From: Mycolicibacillus parakoreensis | GTDB lineage: Bacteria > Actinomycetota > Actinomycetes > Mycobacteriales > Mycobacteriaceae | Reading direction: 5' to 3' | DNA: 64,000 nt | Assembly: GCF_022370835.2 (NCBI RefSeq) | Contig: NZ_CP092365.1 | Coordinates: forward strand, 2,294,001 to 2,358,000 | Part shown: positions 42,183-51,029 of the stretch, one piece after another | Numbering within the stretch: position 1 is the first letter of the stretch | Layout of the letters: the number at the start of each line of letters is the position of its first letter | Program-made: the position numbers and the translations under genes | The notes under the pieces: generated by a model | The model's input: the letters and a program-made list of their open reading frames with translations, nothing else | Databases searched by the model: none | What the model was told of the DNA's origin: nothing

Positions 42183-43640
42183 ATGTCAGTGCAGGCGGTC
42201 CTGGACGAGATCCGCAACCGGCCCGGCACCGGTACGGTCGTACCGGTCATCGACCCGTCAACCGAGGAGCAGATCACCGAGTTCACCGACTGCGGCCCGG
42301 AAGCCATCGACGAGGCGGTCGCCAACGCGAAGGCGACCGCGGAATCCGGGGTGTGGTCCGGCCTGCCCGACTACGACCGCGCCAAAGTGCTGTGGCGGAT
42401 CGCCGACCTCATCGATGAGAACGCCGCGATCCTCTCCGAGCTGGAATCCCTCAACGGGGGGATCCCGCCGGGGCAGGCCGACATCATCACCAAGGTCGGC
42501 TCGGAGTGGTTCCGCTACTACGCCGGGTGGTGCACCAAGATCGACGGAATCGCGCGCGACATCAACGCCGGTGGGCTCACCGGCGTCGAATCGCACCAGC
42601 ACGTCTACACCCTGCGCGAGCCCTACGACGTGGTGGGGCTGATCTTCCCGTGGAACGGGCCGGTGTTCAACTTCTGCGCCAAGCTCGCCCCATCGCTGGC
42701 GGCGGGGTGCAGCAGTGTGGTCAAACCCGCCGAGGAGACCCCGCTGTCGGCCCTGGTGCTCGACCGGATTCTGACCGAGGCCGGCGTGCCCGAGGGCGTG
42801 GTCAACCTGGTGAACGGCTTGGGCCACACCGCCGGTGCGGCGATCACCGCGCACCCCGACGTCGACAAGGTCGCGTTCACCGGCTCCACCGAGGTCGGTC
42901 GCGAGATCGTGCGGTCCTCGGCCGGCAGCAACCTCAACAAGGTCACCCTGGAGCTCGGCGGCAAATCACCGGTGGTGATCTTCGACGACGCCGACCTGAA
43001 CATGGCGATCCCGATGGCCTCGTTCGGCACCTTCATCCACTCCGGACAGGCATGTGTATGTGGCTCGCGGATCTTCGCCCAGCGCGGCGTCTACGAGCAG
43101 GTGGTGGAGGGCATGGCCAACATGGCCAACACCATGCAGTTGGGCGGGCCGCACGAAGAGGGCACCGTCATCGGTCCGCTGATCAGCCAGAAGCAGCTGA
43201 CCCGGGTCCTGGGCTACCTCGACCAGGGCCGCTCCGACGGCGCTGAGCTGGTCACCGGCGGTCACCGACTGGACCGCAAGGGATATTTCGTGCACCCGAC
43301 CGTGGTCACCGGGGTCGACCCCGACCGCAGCAGACTGTTCCAGGAGGAGATCTTCGGACCGATCGTCACGATCTTGCCGTTCGACGACGAGGACGAGGCG
43401 ATCGCCTTGGCCAACAACAGCACCTACGGGCTGGCGGCGACGGTGTGGACCGAGAACCTCGGCCGTGCACACCGGTTGGCCAAGCGGCTCAAGGCCGGCA
43501 CGGTCGGACTCAACTGCCAGATGCAGTTCGATCATTCGATGCCCTTCGGTGGCTACAAACAGTCCGGGTGGGGGTACGAATCCGGCAAGGCCGGCATCGA
43601 GACCTACCTGCAGACCAAGATCGTCTGGGCCCAGATGTAG
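42183..43640 (+). CDS. NAD-dependent aldehyde dehydrogenase
   Basis: 485 residues from ATG 42183; the upstream in-frame start at 42051 precedes the operator and is rejected. Catalytic Glu257 (LELGGKSP) and Cys291 (SGQACVC), FTGSTEVG NAD-site and PFGGYKQSGWGYE near the C-terminus. Cytoplasmic oxidation of an aldehyde to the acid. A second aldehyde dehydrogenase lies at 61991, so two aldehyde oxidation steps or substrates are likely. Confidence 0.92.
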   Translation: MSVQAVLDEIRNRPGTGTVVPVIDPSTEEQITEFTDCGPEAIDEAVANAKATAESGVWSGLPDYDRAKVLWRIADLIDENAAILSELESLNGGIPPGQADIITKVGSEWFRYYAGWCTKIDGIARDINAGGLTGVESHQHVYTLREPYDVVGLIFPWNGPVFNFCAKLAPSLAAGCSSVVKPAEETPLSALVLDRILTEAGVPEGVVNLVNGLGHTAGAAITAHPDVDKVAFTGSTEVGREIVRSSAGSNLNKVTLELGGKSPVVIFDDADLNMAIPMASFGTFIHSGQACVCGSRIFAQRGVYEQVVEGMANMANTMQLGGPHEEGTVIGPLISQKQLTRVLGYLDQGRSDGAELVTGGHRLDRKGYFVHPTVVTGVDPDRSRLFQEEIFGPIVTILPFDDEDEAIALANNSTYGLAATVWTENLGRAHRLAKRLKAGTVGLNCQMQFDHSMPFGGYKQSGWGYESGKAGIETYLQTKIVWAQM

Positions 43641-43689
43641 AGGTCCGTCTCGATCGGCGGCCGCACCACACGAAGCCTCTTCTTTGTCG

Positions 43690-44430
43690 ACACGGTCCGC
43701 GGTCGCTGCAGGACGAGTTTGGTGGTGCGGGTCGCGTAGGCCGCCGCGGCGTCCTCCCAGTCCGCGGTCATGGTGGTGACGGTCTCGGCGGGGAACCCGG
43801 TGGTGGCCAAAAAATCCAGCACCGCGGGCAGAACCGGACGCACGTGCGACACCCCGATTCTCAACGTGGCGTCGTTGGCGTACATGTGCATCAGGGGCAC
43901 CTTGGCGCCCAGCGCCGCGTAGTAGCCGACGGGCCGGCACGCGCCGCCAGGTGCCAGGTTGCGCAGAGCCGCGTCGAGCCCGGCGGCCGACGATGAGGCC
44001 TCGATCGCCACGTCGTAATCTCTGCGGGGCAACGCACCTCGCCGTCGTTTCGTCACCGCGATGTCATGACAGGTCACGCCCAGGGATTCGGCGATCCGCA
44101 GTCGAGCCTGATCCACGTCGAGGTAGTCGACGGTCTCCGCGCCGTGCCGCACGGCCAGGCCCGCCGCATAGAGCCCGACGCCCTGCGCCCCCCCCCCACG
44201 ACCAGCACCCGGGCGCCCGGCCGGGCGGTCAGCGCTGGCACAACGCACCGCCACGCGACGGCGGACAGCCCTCAGCGAGACGTCGCGACGCGGTCGGGCA
44301 GATCGGCCGCGACGTCCGCCCTGGGCGCGTGTCCGGCCTCTGCACCATCGTGCAGTCCGCCGCCGGGTCAAAGCGGCGCGCGCCTGACCGTCGACGGCGT
44401 CGATGTCCGAGCACCGTCGGTGCGCATGAC
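43690..44430 (-). pseudogene. decayed zinc-type alcohol dehydrogenase
   Basis: The 43.7-44.2 kb part encodes the C-terminal half of a medium-chain dehydrogenase (GAQGVGLYAAGLAVRHGAETVDYLD through TTKLVLQRPR). Upstream, the coding shifts frame. Codons for AWRCVVPALTARPGARVLVV (about 44202-44261) join the next segment only through a run of ten G (44188-44197 on the minus strand), where 8 or 11 G would keep the frame. Further upstream EAGHAPRADVAADLPDRVATS leads to an in-frame TGA. No intact GroES-type N-terminal domain remains. Either a true pseudogene or, for the G-run only, a sequencing slip. Confidence 0.75.
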
Positions 44431-44459
44431 GCGGTGACAGCGCGACTCCGACCCCTCTG

Positions 44460-45479
44460 TCAGGTGTCGAGCACGAAGATCGGCTTGTGGCCGGCCCGCT
44501 GCGAGGTGAGCACGTCGGGAATCTCGTCCCATCCGTAGATGCCACTGGTGACCAGTTCGGGGTGCAGGACGCCCGCGGCGACGGCATCGAGAGTGGGCGT
44601 CATGCTCTCCCGCGCGTGGCCCTTGCCGTTGTGGAAGTGGACTCCGCGCATGTAGAGCTGCAACATGGGCAAAGCCACGTCCTGAAAGTAGATGCCCACG
44701 CTGTTGACATAACCTTCGGGGACCACCGACCGCAGCGCCTTGCTGAGTTTCTCGGGGTCGCACGAGGCATCCACGGCGAGATCGAAGTTCTTCTCTCGTT
44801 TGCCGTTGATGTCGGCGACTTCGGCGCCGAGTTTCTCGGCGACCGCCATCCGCACCGGGTCGTCGTCGTAGTAGACCGTGCGCGCGCCGGCACAGTGCAG
44901 GGCGGCGTCGACGCAGTACAGTCCGATGGACCCGGTGCCGCCGAACACCGCCACCTGCGGTTCGACCATCTCGGACACGTACGGCACCACCGTTTCCCAG
45001 CCGAGGGCCAGATTGTCGCCGATCGAGGCCAGGTGCACCGGATCGACGTTGGTCGGCAGGGGCGCCAGGTTGTAGTCGGCGTAGGGCACCCGGATCAGTT
45101 CAGAGAAGGTGCCACCCCACGTGCCGTTGACGGGCAGTCCGTATTGGGCGTCGCCGTGGCGCAGGCAGCGGGCGGGGTGTCTCTTGCGGCACTGCACGCA
45201 CGTTCCACAGGCGATGTGCCAGGCCACGCCGACGACATCGCCGACCGCGACCCCGCTGCACTGCGGGCCGACCTCGACGACGGTGCCGATGCATTCGTGG
45301 CCGAGCGCGAAGGGCGCCGCCAGGGAGAACGGTGTCTTGTCCGCGATGACGTGGTGGTCGAGGTCGCAGGTGGTCGCGGCCAGCGGCCGCACCAAGGCGT
45401 CGGTCGGCTCGACGATGGTGGGGTCATCCACCTCATCGAACCGTAGGTTTCCGGGTCCGACGAAGGTCAGGCTTCTCAT
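44460..45479 (-). CDS. zinc-dependent alcohol dehydrogenase (MDR)
   Basis: 339 residues from ATG 45479, preceded by AAAGGAG. Catalytic zinc: Cys in ATTCDLDH and GHE; structural zinc CGTCVQCRKRHPARC; NAD-binding VFGGTGSIG. Intact paralogue-like neighbour of the pseudogene downstream. Likely oxidises a secondary or primary alcohol intermediate. It is the third gene of the operon that begins with the monooxygenase at 47508. Confidence 0.9.
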   Translation of the reverse strand: MRSLTFVGPGNLRFDEVDDPTIVEPTDALVRPLAATTCDLDHHVIADKTPFSLAAPFALGHECIGTVVEVGPQCSGVAVGDVVGVAWHIACGTCVQCRKRHPARCLRHGDAQYGLPVNGTWGGTFSELIRVPYADYNLAPLPTNVDPVHLASIGDNLALGWETVVPYVSEMVEPQVAVFGGTGSIGLYCVDAALHCAGARTVYYDDDPVRMAVAEKLGAEVADINGKREKNFDLAVDASCDPEKLSKALRSVVPEGYVNSVGIYFQDVALPMLQLYMRGVHFHNGKGHARESMTPTLDAVAAGVLHPELVTSGIYGWDEIPDVLTSQRAGHKPIFVLDT

Positions 45480-45581
45480 GGCTTCATTTCTCCTTTGGTC
45501 CTGGTGGAAGGCAAGATCGAAGAGCAACCGGTCGACGGGTGCCTCAGGGGGTGCTCGCGCGCTCCGAGGCCGCCGCCGCCT

Positions 45582-45971
45582 TCAGTTCCTCGAAGCGCAC
45601 GATGGCCCCACCGGCACCCAGGTGCCCTCGGTCTGCTCGTGGATGAGCACCCACACCCGTAACGCGTCGGTCGCGGACAGACCGGCGGCCGCGAGGACCT
45701 GTTCGGTGACCTCTTTGACCAGTCCCTCCTTGCGGCGCGGGGACAACGCCCCGTCGGGCACGGTGACGTCGACGCGAAAGCGTGGCTGTTCGTCGCCGAG
45801 GGCTGCGAACTCTCCGGCGGGGACCTCATCGATGCGACTCCACGCCTGGGCGCGGAAGAACGCGGTTTCGGGGGCGCCCTCCCACTTCAGCAGCGTGGCG
45901 GCCAGGGTCTTCTGCAGGTCGCGGGTGTCGGTGAGGACCCCGGTGGGGACGGTCAGGGCGATCATCGGCAT
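45582..45971 (-). CDS. tautomerase-family protein (4-OT-like)
   Basis: 129 residues from ATG 45971, preceded by GGAAGG. After Met removal Pro is the first residue (M-P-M-I), the catalytic base of tautomerases. The body has LTVPTGVLTDTRDLQKTLAAT and a second half with FRVDVTVPDGALSPRRKEGLVKEV, i.e. two beta-alpha-beta units as in the longer members. May tautomerise an enol intermediate, or hydrate an unsaturated acid. An ORF extension to 46076 is within the monooxygenase gene. Confidence 0.75.
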   Translation of the reverse strand: MPMIALTVPTGVLTDTRDLQKTLAATLLKWEGAPETAFFRAQAWSRIDEVPAGEFAALGDEQPRFRVDVTVPDGALSPRRKEGLVKEVTEQVLAAAGLSATDALRVWVLIHEQTEGTWVPVGPSCASRN

Positions 45972-45993
45972 GGGCAGTGTCCTTCCTCGGGGA

Positions 45994-47508
45994 TTATTGG
46001 GAAAAACCGGTCTGGGTGACCTGGAGGCCGTCGGCGCTGCGCGACGCCGGCGTAACGGGGCGCAGCGTGGAGTCAAAGTTGTTGATTCGCAGTGCTAGCG
46101 CATCGAGGAGATAGTTCTGTCGGGTGCGCCACGGCGATTTCGTGGACTGGTTGGGGAATTCGGCCACCGAACGCTGGACATAGCCGGACGTGAGACCGAA
46201 CAGTGGTCGAGGCGCCATGCTCTCGGTGGGCCGGGGAACGACGGCGCGAATTCGTTTGTCGCGAGTCCGGTTGAGAACGCGACACACCAGCCGCGAAGAC
46301 AGGTCGGCACGCAACGTCCCCGATGCGTTGGTGTAGCCGACGCAGAAGGCAAAGTTCGGGATGCCGGAGACCATGGCGCCGTTCCACACGAACTCGTCGG
46401 CGAACTCGACCGCTTCGCCGTCGATGGTGGGGCCGATTCCGCCGAAGGTCCGCAGCTTCAGACCGGTGGCGGTCACGATAATGTCCGCGGGCAGGACACG
46501 ACCCGAGGTCAGCCGGATTCCGTCAGTGACGAACTCGGCAACGGTGTCGGTCACGACGTCGGCGTGTCCGGACTTGATGGCCTTGAAGAAATCTGCGCCC
46601 GGTGCCGCGCACAGCCGTTGATCCCAGGGCCGGTAGGCCGGGGTGAAGTGCTCGGCAACCATGGCCTCGTCTCCGAGTATGCGCGTGGCCTGATCGGTCA
46701 GAAGGCGCCGCGCCCGAGATGAGAGGCGTTGGCAGAACTGATAGAAACCGATGTTGAAGACGACATTTTTGGCCCGAACGACGTGGTGTGCGAGTCCTTC
46801 CGGAAGGCGCCGGCGCAGCCAGTCGGCGCGGGCGTCCCGGCTGGGTACCGCGCTGATCCACGTGGGGCTGCGCTGCAGCATCGTTACGTGGGTGCTTGCC
46901 GACGCCATCGACGGCACCAGGGTGACCGCGGTGGCCCCGCTGCCGATGATGACGACACGTTTACCGACGTAGTCGAGGTCGTCGGGCCAGAACTGTGGAT
47001 GCACGATCGGTCCGGCGAAATCGTCCTCGCGTGGGAAAAACGGCGTGTAGGCCTGGTCGTAGTCGTAGTAGCCCGCGCACAGGTAGACAAAGTCGCACGT
47101 CATCGACAGCGCCCGGTCCCCCTGCTGCACCGTCAGCGTCCACCGCAGCTCGGTGCTGGACCAGTCCGCGCCGACCACTTTCGTGCCGTAGACGATGCGG
47201 TCGTCAATGCCGAACTCCGACGCCGTTTCGTGGATGTAGCGCAGGATCGCCGGGCCGTCGGCGATCGATTTCGCGTCCCGCCAGGGCTTGAATGCATATC
47301 CGAGCGTGAACATGTCGGAATCGGAACGAATACCGGGATAACGGAACAGATCCCACGTGCCGCCCAGCTCCCCACGCGCCTCCAGGATCAGATAACTGCG
47401 CTCGGGGCACTCGGTCTGCAGCCGGTATCCGGCGCCGACGCCGGACAGGCCGGCGCCGACCACCACCACATCAACGTGTTCGGGCAGTCCACCCTCGGAT
47501 GCCGACAC
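45994..47508 (-). CDS. FAD-dependent Baeyer-Villiger-type monooxygenase
   Basis: 504 residues from GTG 47508. FAD motif GAGLSG (18-23), GGTWDLFRYPGIRSDSD, the BVMO fingerprint FAGPIVHPQFWP, and the NADPH motif GSGATAV: an EthA-like class B flavin monooxygenase. Would insert oxygen next to a carbonyl to give an ester or lactone. Divergent from a TetR gene with palindromic sites between them, the same layout as mycobacterial ethA/ethR. First gene of the operon with tautomerase and alcohol dehydrogenase. Confidence 0.88.
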   Translation of the reverse strand: MSASEGGLPEHVDVVVVGAGLSGVGAGYRLQTECPERSYLILEARGELGGTWDLFRYPGIRSDSDMFTLGYAFKPWRDAKSIADGPAILRYIHETASEFGIDDRIVYGTKVVGADWSSTELRWTLTVQQGDRALSMTCDFVYLCAGYYDYDQAYTPFFPREDDFAGPIVHPQFWPDDLDYVGKRVVIIGSGATAVTLVPSMASASTHVTMLQRSPTWISAVPSRDARADWLRRRLPEGLAHHVVRAKNVVFNIGFYQFCQRLSSRARRLLTDQATRILGDEAMVAEHFTPAYRPWDQRLCAAPGADFFKAIKSGHADVVTDTVAEFVTDGIRLTSGRVLPADIIVTATGLKLRTFGGIGPTIDGEAVEFADEFVWNGAMVSGIPNFAFCVGYTNASGTLRADLSSRLVCRVLNRTRDKRIRAVVPRPTESMAPRPLFGLTSGYVQRSVAEFPNQSTKSPWRTRQNYLLDALALRINNFDSTLRPVTPASRSADGLQVTQTGFSQ

Positions 47509-47518
47509 ACGGACCCCC

Positions 47519-47534
47519 TATAACGATCGTAATA
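47519..47534. promoter_or_regulatory. palindromic operator, TetR/BVMO divergon (site 1)
   Basis: TATAACGATCGTAATA, a near-perfect 16-bp palindrome (mismatched at one position per arm), 10 bp upstream of the monooxygenase GTG. Candidate site for the divergent TetR at 47584. Confidence 0.55.
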
Positions 47535-47552
47535 ATCAGATCAGATGCTAGA

Positions 47553-47570
47553 CTATAACGGTTGCTATAG
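47553..47570. promoter_or_regulatory. palindromic operator, TetR/BVMO divergon (site 2)
   Basis: CTATAACGGTTGCTATAG: 7-4-7 inverted repeat with one arm mismatch, 13 bp upstream of the TetR start (47584) and next to its GGGGAGG ribosome site. It shares the CTATAACG half-site with site 1, so both are probably bound by the same regulator, distinct from the island operator. Confidence 0.6.
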
Positions 47571-47583
47571 CAAGGGGAGGACC

Positions 47584-48243
47584 GTGGCCGACGATCGAAC
47601 CGGACGTCAACGCATGGTCGCCGGCGCCGCGGACATGATCAGCCGACGCGGGCTCAACGCGACCAGCGTGCGCGACCTGGCCAAGCACACCCAGGCTCCA
47701 CTGGGCTCGACCTACCATTATTTCCCCGGCGGCAAGTACGATCTCGCGACCGAAGCGGTGCGGTGGGCCGACAACCTCACCATGAGCGTATTGGCCAAGG
47801 AACTCGCGTCCGGTCCACAGGCCGGCCTGTCGGCGTTTCTGTCGCTGTGGCGACACATCGTCCTCGACAGTGACTTTCACGCGGGATGCCCGGTCCTGGC
47901 GGTGTCTGTGGAAGACCTTCCTGACAAACATCACGCACCGCGCGACGCCGCCGCAGAGGCGTTTGGACGCTGGATCTCGCTGTTGGCGGAGTCCCTCCGT
48001 GACGCCGGCGCAAGCCCGAGCGACGCCGACCAGGTCGCGACGCTGATCGTCGCGGCCGTCGAAGGAACCGTGGCAATCTGCCGCGCCCAACGCAGCATCA
48101 CTCCCCTCGACCACGTCACCGCACAACTCGCCCAGATGATCGAGGCGGTGCTGCCCACACCGCCGACGAGGACCGGCGCCGCTCGTTCACGGGTGTCGAG
48201 AAAGCTCCCCGACGATGACGGGCATGCAGCGCAACGGCGCTAG
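47584..48243 (+). CDS. TetR-family regulator of the monooxygenase divergon
   Basis: 219 residues from GTG 47584 with GGGGAGG upstream; the ORF start at 47545 lies in the operator. HTH about residues 22-55 (NATSVRDLAKHTQAPLGSTYHYFPGGK). C-terminal domain resembles LmrA/YxaF-type TetR proteins (CPVLAVSVEDL). Likely represses itself and the BVMO operon through the sites at 47519 and 47553. Convergent with the hydrolase gene at 48240 (CTAG overlap). Confidence 0.85.
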   Translation: MADDRTGRQRMVAGAADMISRRGLNATSVRDLAKHTQAPLGSTYHYFPGGKYDLATEAVRWADNLTMSVLAKELASGPQAGLSAFLSLWRHIVLDSDFHAGCPVLAVSVEDLPDKHHAPRDAAAEAFGRWISLLAESLRDAGASPSDADQVATLIVAAVEGTVAICRAQRSITPLDHVTAQLAQMIEAVLPTPPTRTGAARSRVSRKLPDDDGHAAQRR

Positions 48244-49058
48244 CGGCCGCGGAGAAACTCCAGCAACAGGTCGTTGACGTCGCCCGCCTGCTCGATCTGC
48301 GGGCAGTGTCCGGCCTTGTCGATGACCGCGGAACGGCCGGCGGGGATCTGCGCGGCGATCTCGCCGGCCCAGCCCGGCGGCAGCAGCTTGTCGTCGGCTC
48401 CCTCGACCAGCAGCGCGGGGACCGCGATCCGCCGGTGGTCACGCGCTGTCCCGCCGGCCGGCGGCGGGGTTCCCGGGCGTCGGAATCGGGCGGCCGCCAC
48501 CGCCTCCCATGCGCCCGGTGCGGTACTGGATTCGTATCGGCGTCGCACGTAGGCCTCGTCGTCGGGGTATGCCGGGTCGTGAAACAGTGCCGTCACGATC
48601 TGGCGCATGGCCGGCATCGTGGCGTCGTAGTCGTAGAGCGCCTGCATGTGATCGTTGCGCTGGATCTCTCCGCCGCCGCAGAGCGCCACCATGGTGCGGA
48701 TCGGCAGCAGCGGGTTGGTTCCGGTGGTGTCGGCCAACAGCATGATCGCGCCCATCGAGTTGCCCACGAAGTGCGCCGACTCGATGTCCAGCAGCGCGCA
48801 GAATCGGGCGATGTGGCGGATGCGCATGCCGCGACCGTCGTTGAAGTCGATGACTTTGGCGGTCTGCCCGAACCCCAGCAGGTCGGGGGCCAGCACCCGG
48901 AAATGTTCGGCCAGTGCCGCGAGGTTGCGTTCCCAGCCCAGTTCGGCGCTGGCCCCGAATTCGCCACCGTGCAACAGGATCACCGGGTCCCCACGCCCGG
49001 CCTCCAGATAGCTGGTGGCCAGACCATCGACATCCAGGGTGTGACGCTGAATCTTCAA
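48240..49058 (-). CDS. alpha/beta hydrolase, MCP hydrolase-like
   Basis: 272 residues from TTG 49058 with AGGAG upstream. HGGEFGASAE, PDLLGFGQT, nucleophile elbow GNSMG (Ser101), VEGADDKLL (acid) and AGHCPQIEQ (His). This set resembles meta-cleavage product hydrolases (BphD/HsaD type), which open C-C bonds after ring cleavage, though other hydrolases share it. It follows the cyclase gene in the same direction, which also fits ring-product hydrolysis. Confidence 0.85.
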   Translation of the reverse strand: MKIQRHTLDVDGLATSYLEAGRGDPVILLHGGEFGASAELGWERNLAALAEHFRVLAPDLLGFGQTAKVIDFNDGRGMRIRHIARFCALLDIESAHFVGNSMGAIMLLADTTGTNPLLPIRTMVALCGGGEIQRNDHMQALYDYDATMPAMRQIVTALFHDPAYPDDEAYVRRRYESSTAPGAWEAVAAARFRRPGTPPPAGGTARDHRRIAVPALLVEGADDKLLPPGWAGEIAAQIPAGRSAVIDKAGHCPQIEQAGDVNDLLLEFLRGR

Positions 49059-49140
49059 ACCAGACTCCTACTTCGGGTTCGCGTGACGCCGACTCGCGCC
49101 GGCACCCAGCGGTCTCGACGACCTGCACACCGGCGTCCAC

Positions 49141-50130
49141 TCATTTGATCGCAATGGGGTTGACCGGCGAGCCCACCGCACCGGTCACCCGTAGCGGCGG
49201 CGCGACCAACTGGAACTCGTAGACCCCGTCGGCGGCGCAGTCGGCCGCCAGGGCCTGGAAATCCCAGTACTCGCCGAGCATCATGCCCATGTCGCGCAGG
49301 CACAGCATGTGCATGGGCAGATAGGTGCCCTCCACCCCCGAGACGGGGTCTTCGACCATCAGGTTGTCCGCGGCCACCGCCGCGACCTGGTGATCATGGA
49401 GCCACGCCGCACAGCTCCAGTCCAGCCCGGCCCCGAGCTCGGCGCCGTCACCGGTGCTCAAAAACCGCGACCACCAGCCGGTCCGGACCAAAACGATGTC
49501 GCCCCGCCCGACGGTCACCCCCTGCGATGCCGCCACCCGGTCGAGTTCGTCGGGGGTGATCGGCGTGCCGTGTTCCAAAAAGGTCTGCGCACCCCGGTGG
49601 GCGACCAGATCCAGCAGCACCCCCCGGGAGGTGATGCCTTTGGCGTCGACCTTGTCGATTCCGCAGTGATATGCGCCCAGACTGGTGACCGACCCCGCGG
49701 GGAACCCGTTGTAGAGCAGATCGTCGTAGTACACGTGCGACAGTGCGTCCCACTGCGTCGCCGCCTGCAGCGGCATCACGATCATGTCGTCGTTGAATCG
49801 GAACGGGTTGTCGGTGAAGAACTCACCGAGTTGGTGTGCCGCCAGGTTGCGTGACCATCCCACACCGTAGCGGGCCAACGTGGTGACATCGCCGCCGTCA
49901 ACGGTCATGACGTGGACCGGATTCTGCCGGAATGCGAACGCCCCCTGCGGGCCGGCGGAACTGAAATCGACCCCCAGAGCGAACACCCGACCGTGGCGCA
50001 CCAAGCTCGCCGCCTCGGCCACCTTCTCGGCGTCGATGAAGTTCAGCGTGCCCAGTTCGTCGTCGTCACCCCAGCGTCCCCAGTTGCGGACGTCGGCGCC
50101 CAGACGACGGAACTCGTCGAGGGTGCCCAC
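49141..50130 (-). CDS. cyclase-family (kynurenine formamidase-like) hydrolase
   Basis: 329 residues from GTG 50130, one base overlapping the SDR stop. QWDALSHVYYDD matches the conserved HxxxxD/H region of PF04199, with metal ligands probably from ALSH and the GAYHCGIDKVDAKGITSRGVLLDL strand, typical of the family. Such enzymes hydrolyse cyclic amides or lactones, or open rings. Coupled to the SDR and followed by the MCP-like hydrolase after 82 bp. Confidence 0.82.
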   Translation of the reverse strand: MGTLDEFRRLGADVRNWGRWGDDDELGTLNFIDAEKVAEAASLVRHGRVFALGVDFSSAGPQGAFAFRQNPVHVMTVDGGDVTTLARYGVGWSRNLAAHQLGEFFTDNPFRFNDDMIVMPLQAATQWDALSHVYYDDLLYNGFPAGSVTSLGAYHCGIDKVDAKGITSRGVLLDLVAHRGAQTFLEHGTPITPDELDRVAASQGVTVGRGDIVLVRTGWWSRFLSTGDGAELGAGLDWSCAAWLHDHQVAAVAADNLMVEDPVSGVEGTYLPMHMLCLRDMGMMLGEYWDFQALAADCAADGVYEFQLVAPPLRVTGAVGSPVNPIAIK

Positions 50131-50948
50131 TAGGCCCGGTCCTCATCGAGCTCGGCGGCCATACTCGCCGCGAGGTTGCCGCCGTCGACCCAGACGACCT
50201 GGCCGGAGATATAGCTGGCTGCGGCACTGTTGAGAAACGCCAGTACGGCGGCCTGCTCTTGCGGCTCGCAACTGCGGCCCAGCGGTTTGGCGATGCGGTC
50301 GAGGAAGCCCTGACCGTAGGCGGTGCGCAACTGCTCGAGGATCGGGGTCTCGGTCACCCCGGGCCCGGTGCAGTTGATCCGGATACCGCGACGCCCCAGC
50401 CGCACCGTGTTGGCCATGGTGTAGAGGATCACCGCTTCTTTGGACAACCGGTACCCGCCGTCGGACAGCGCATCGGGGTGGTCGCGACACCAGCGGATCC
50501 CCTCGGCGACCGTGCGGGTGCCCAGCAGGCCGGCGACCTCCTCACGGTGGTTCTGGTATCCCGACGCCGCCAGCGACGACACGCTGACCACCGACGAACC
50601 CGAGGGCATGGTCGCCACCACGGCCTCGGTCAGATGGCGCAGGCCGAGGAAGTTGACGGTGACCACCAACGCGGGATCACCGATCCCCGACGAGACCCCG
50701 GCGACGTTGAACAGCGCGTCGACCGGACCGTTGAGGGCCGCCACTGCGCGGTCGACGGAGACCGGGTCGGCCAGGTCGATCCGGTGGAACTCGGCGAGGT
50801 CGCCGGCCGGGTCCGCCCGGTCCACTCCGATCACCTCGGCGCCGAGCTCGGTCAGTTGGCCGACCAGCTGCGCGCCGATACCCGAGGCGCACCCGGTGAC
50901 CAGCGCACGTCGGCCGTCGTAGCGCCACAGTCGCTCGATCCGGCCCAT
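50130..50948 (-). CDS. SDR-family oxidoreductase
   Basis: 272 residues from ATG 50948, preceded by AGGGTGGAA; the frame to 50981 is an extension. TGCASGIG cofactor motif, FNVAG, SSLAASGYQ with the catalytic Ser, YRLSK for Tyr/Lys, and GQVVWVDGG. A long insert between Ser and Tyr (about 35 residues) is characteristic of 3alpha-hydroxysteroid/carbonyl reductase-like SDRs. First gene of the operon controlled by operator copy 9. Confidence 0.87.
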   Translation of the reverse strand: MGRIERLWRYDGRRALVTGCASGIGAQLVGQLTELGAEVIGVDRADPAGDLAEFHRIDLADPVSVDRAVAALNGPVDALFNVAGVSSGIGDPALVVTVNFLGLRHLTEAVVATMPSGSSVVSVSSLAASGYQNHREEVAGLLGTRTVAEGIRWCRDHPDALSDGGYRLSKEAVILYTMANTVRLGRRGIRINCTGPGVTETPILEQLRTAYGQGFLDRIAKPLGRSCEPQEQAAVLAFLNSAAASYISGQVVWVDGGNLAASMAAELDEDRA

Positions 50949-51006
50949 TTCCACCCTGCCGCGGTACGTCGGTCTACACAAACACGCAATTGCGTTCTCG
51001 CCATCG

Positions 51007-51021
51007 TAGAGTATGACTCTC
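51007..51021. promoter_or_regulatory. operator copy 9 (TAGAGT-ATG-ACTCTC)
   Basis: 6-3-6 repeat with arms TAGAGT/ACTCTC, 58 bp upstream of the SDR at 50948. A -10-like TACGAT overlaps it on the minus strand. Variant but in the right position. Confidence 0.5.
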
Positions 51022-51029
51022 GACGGCGG

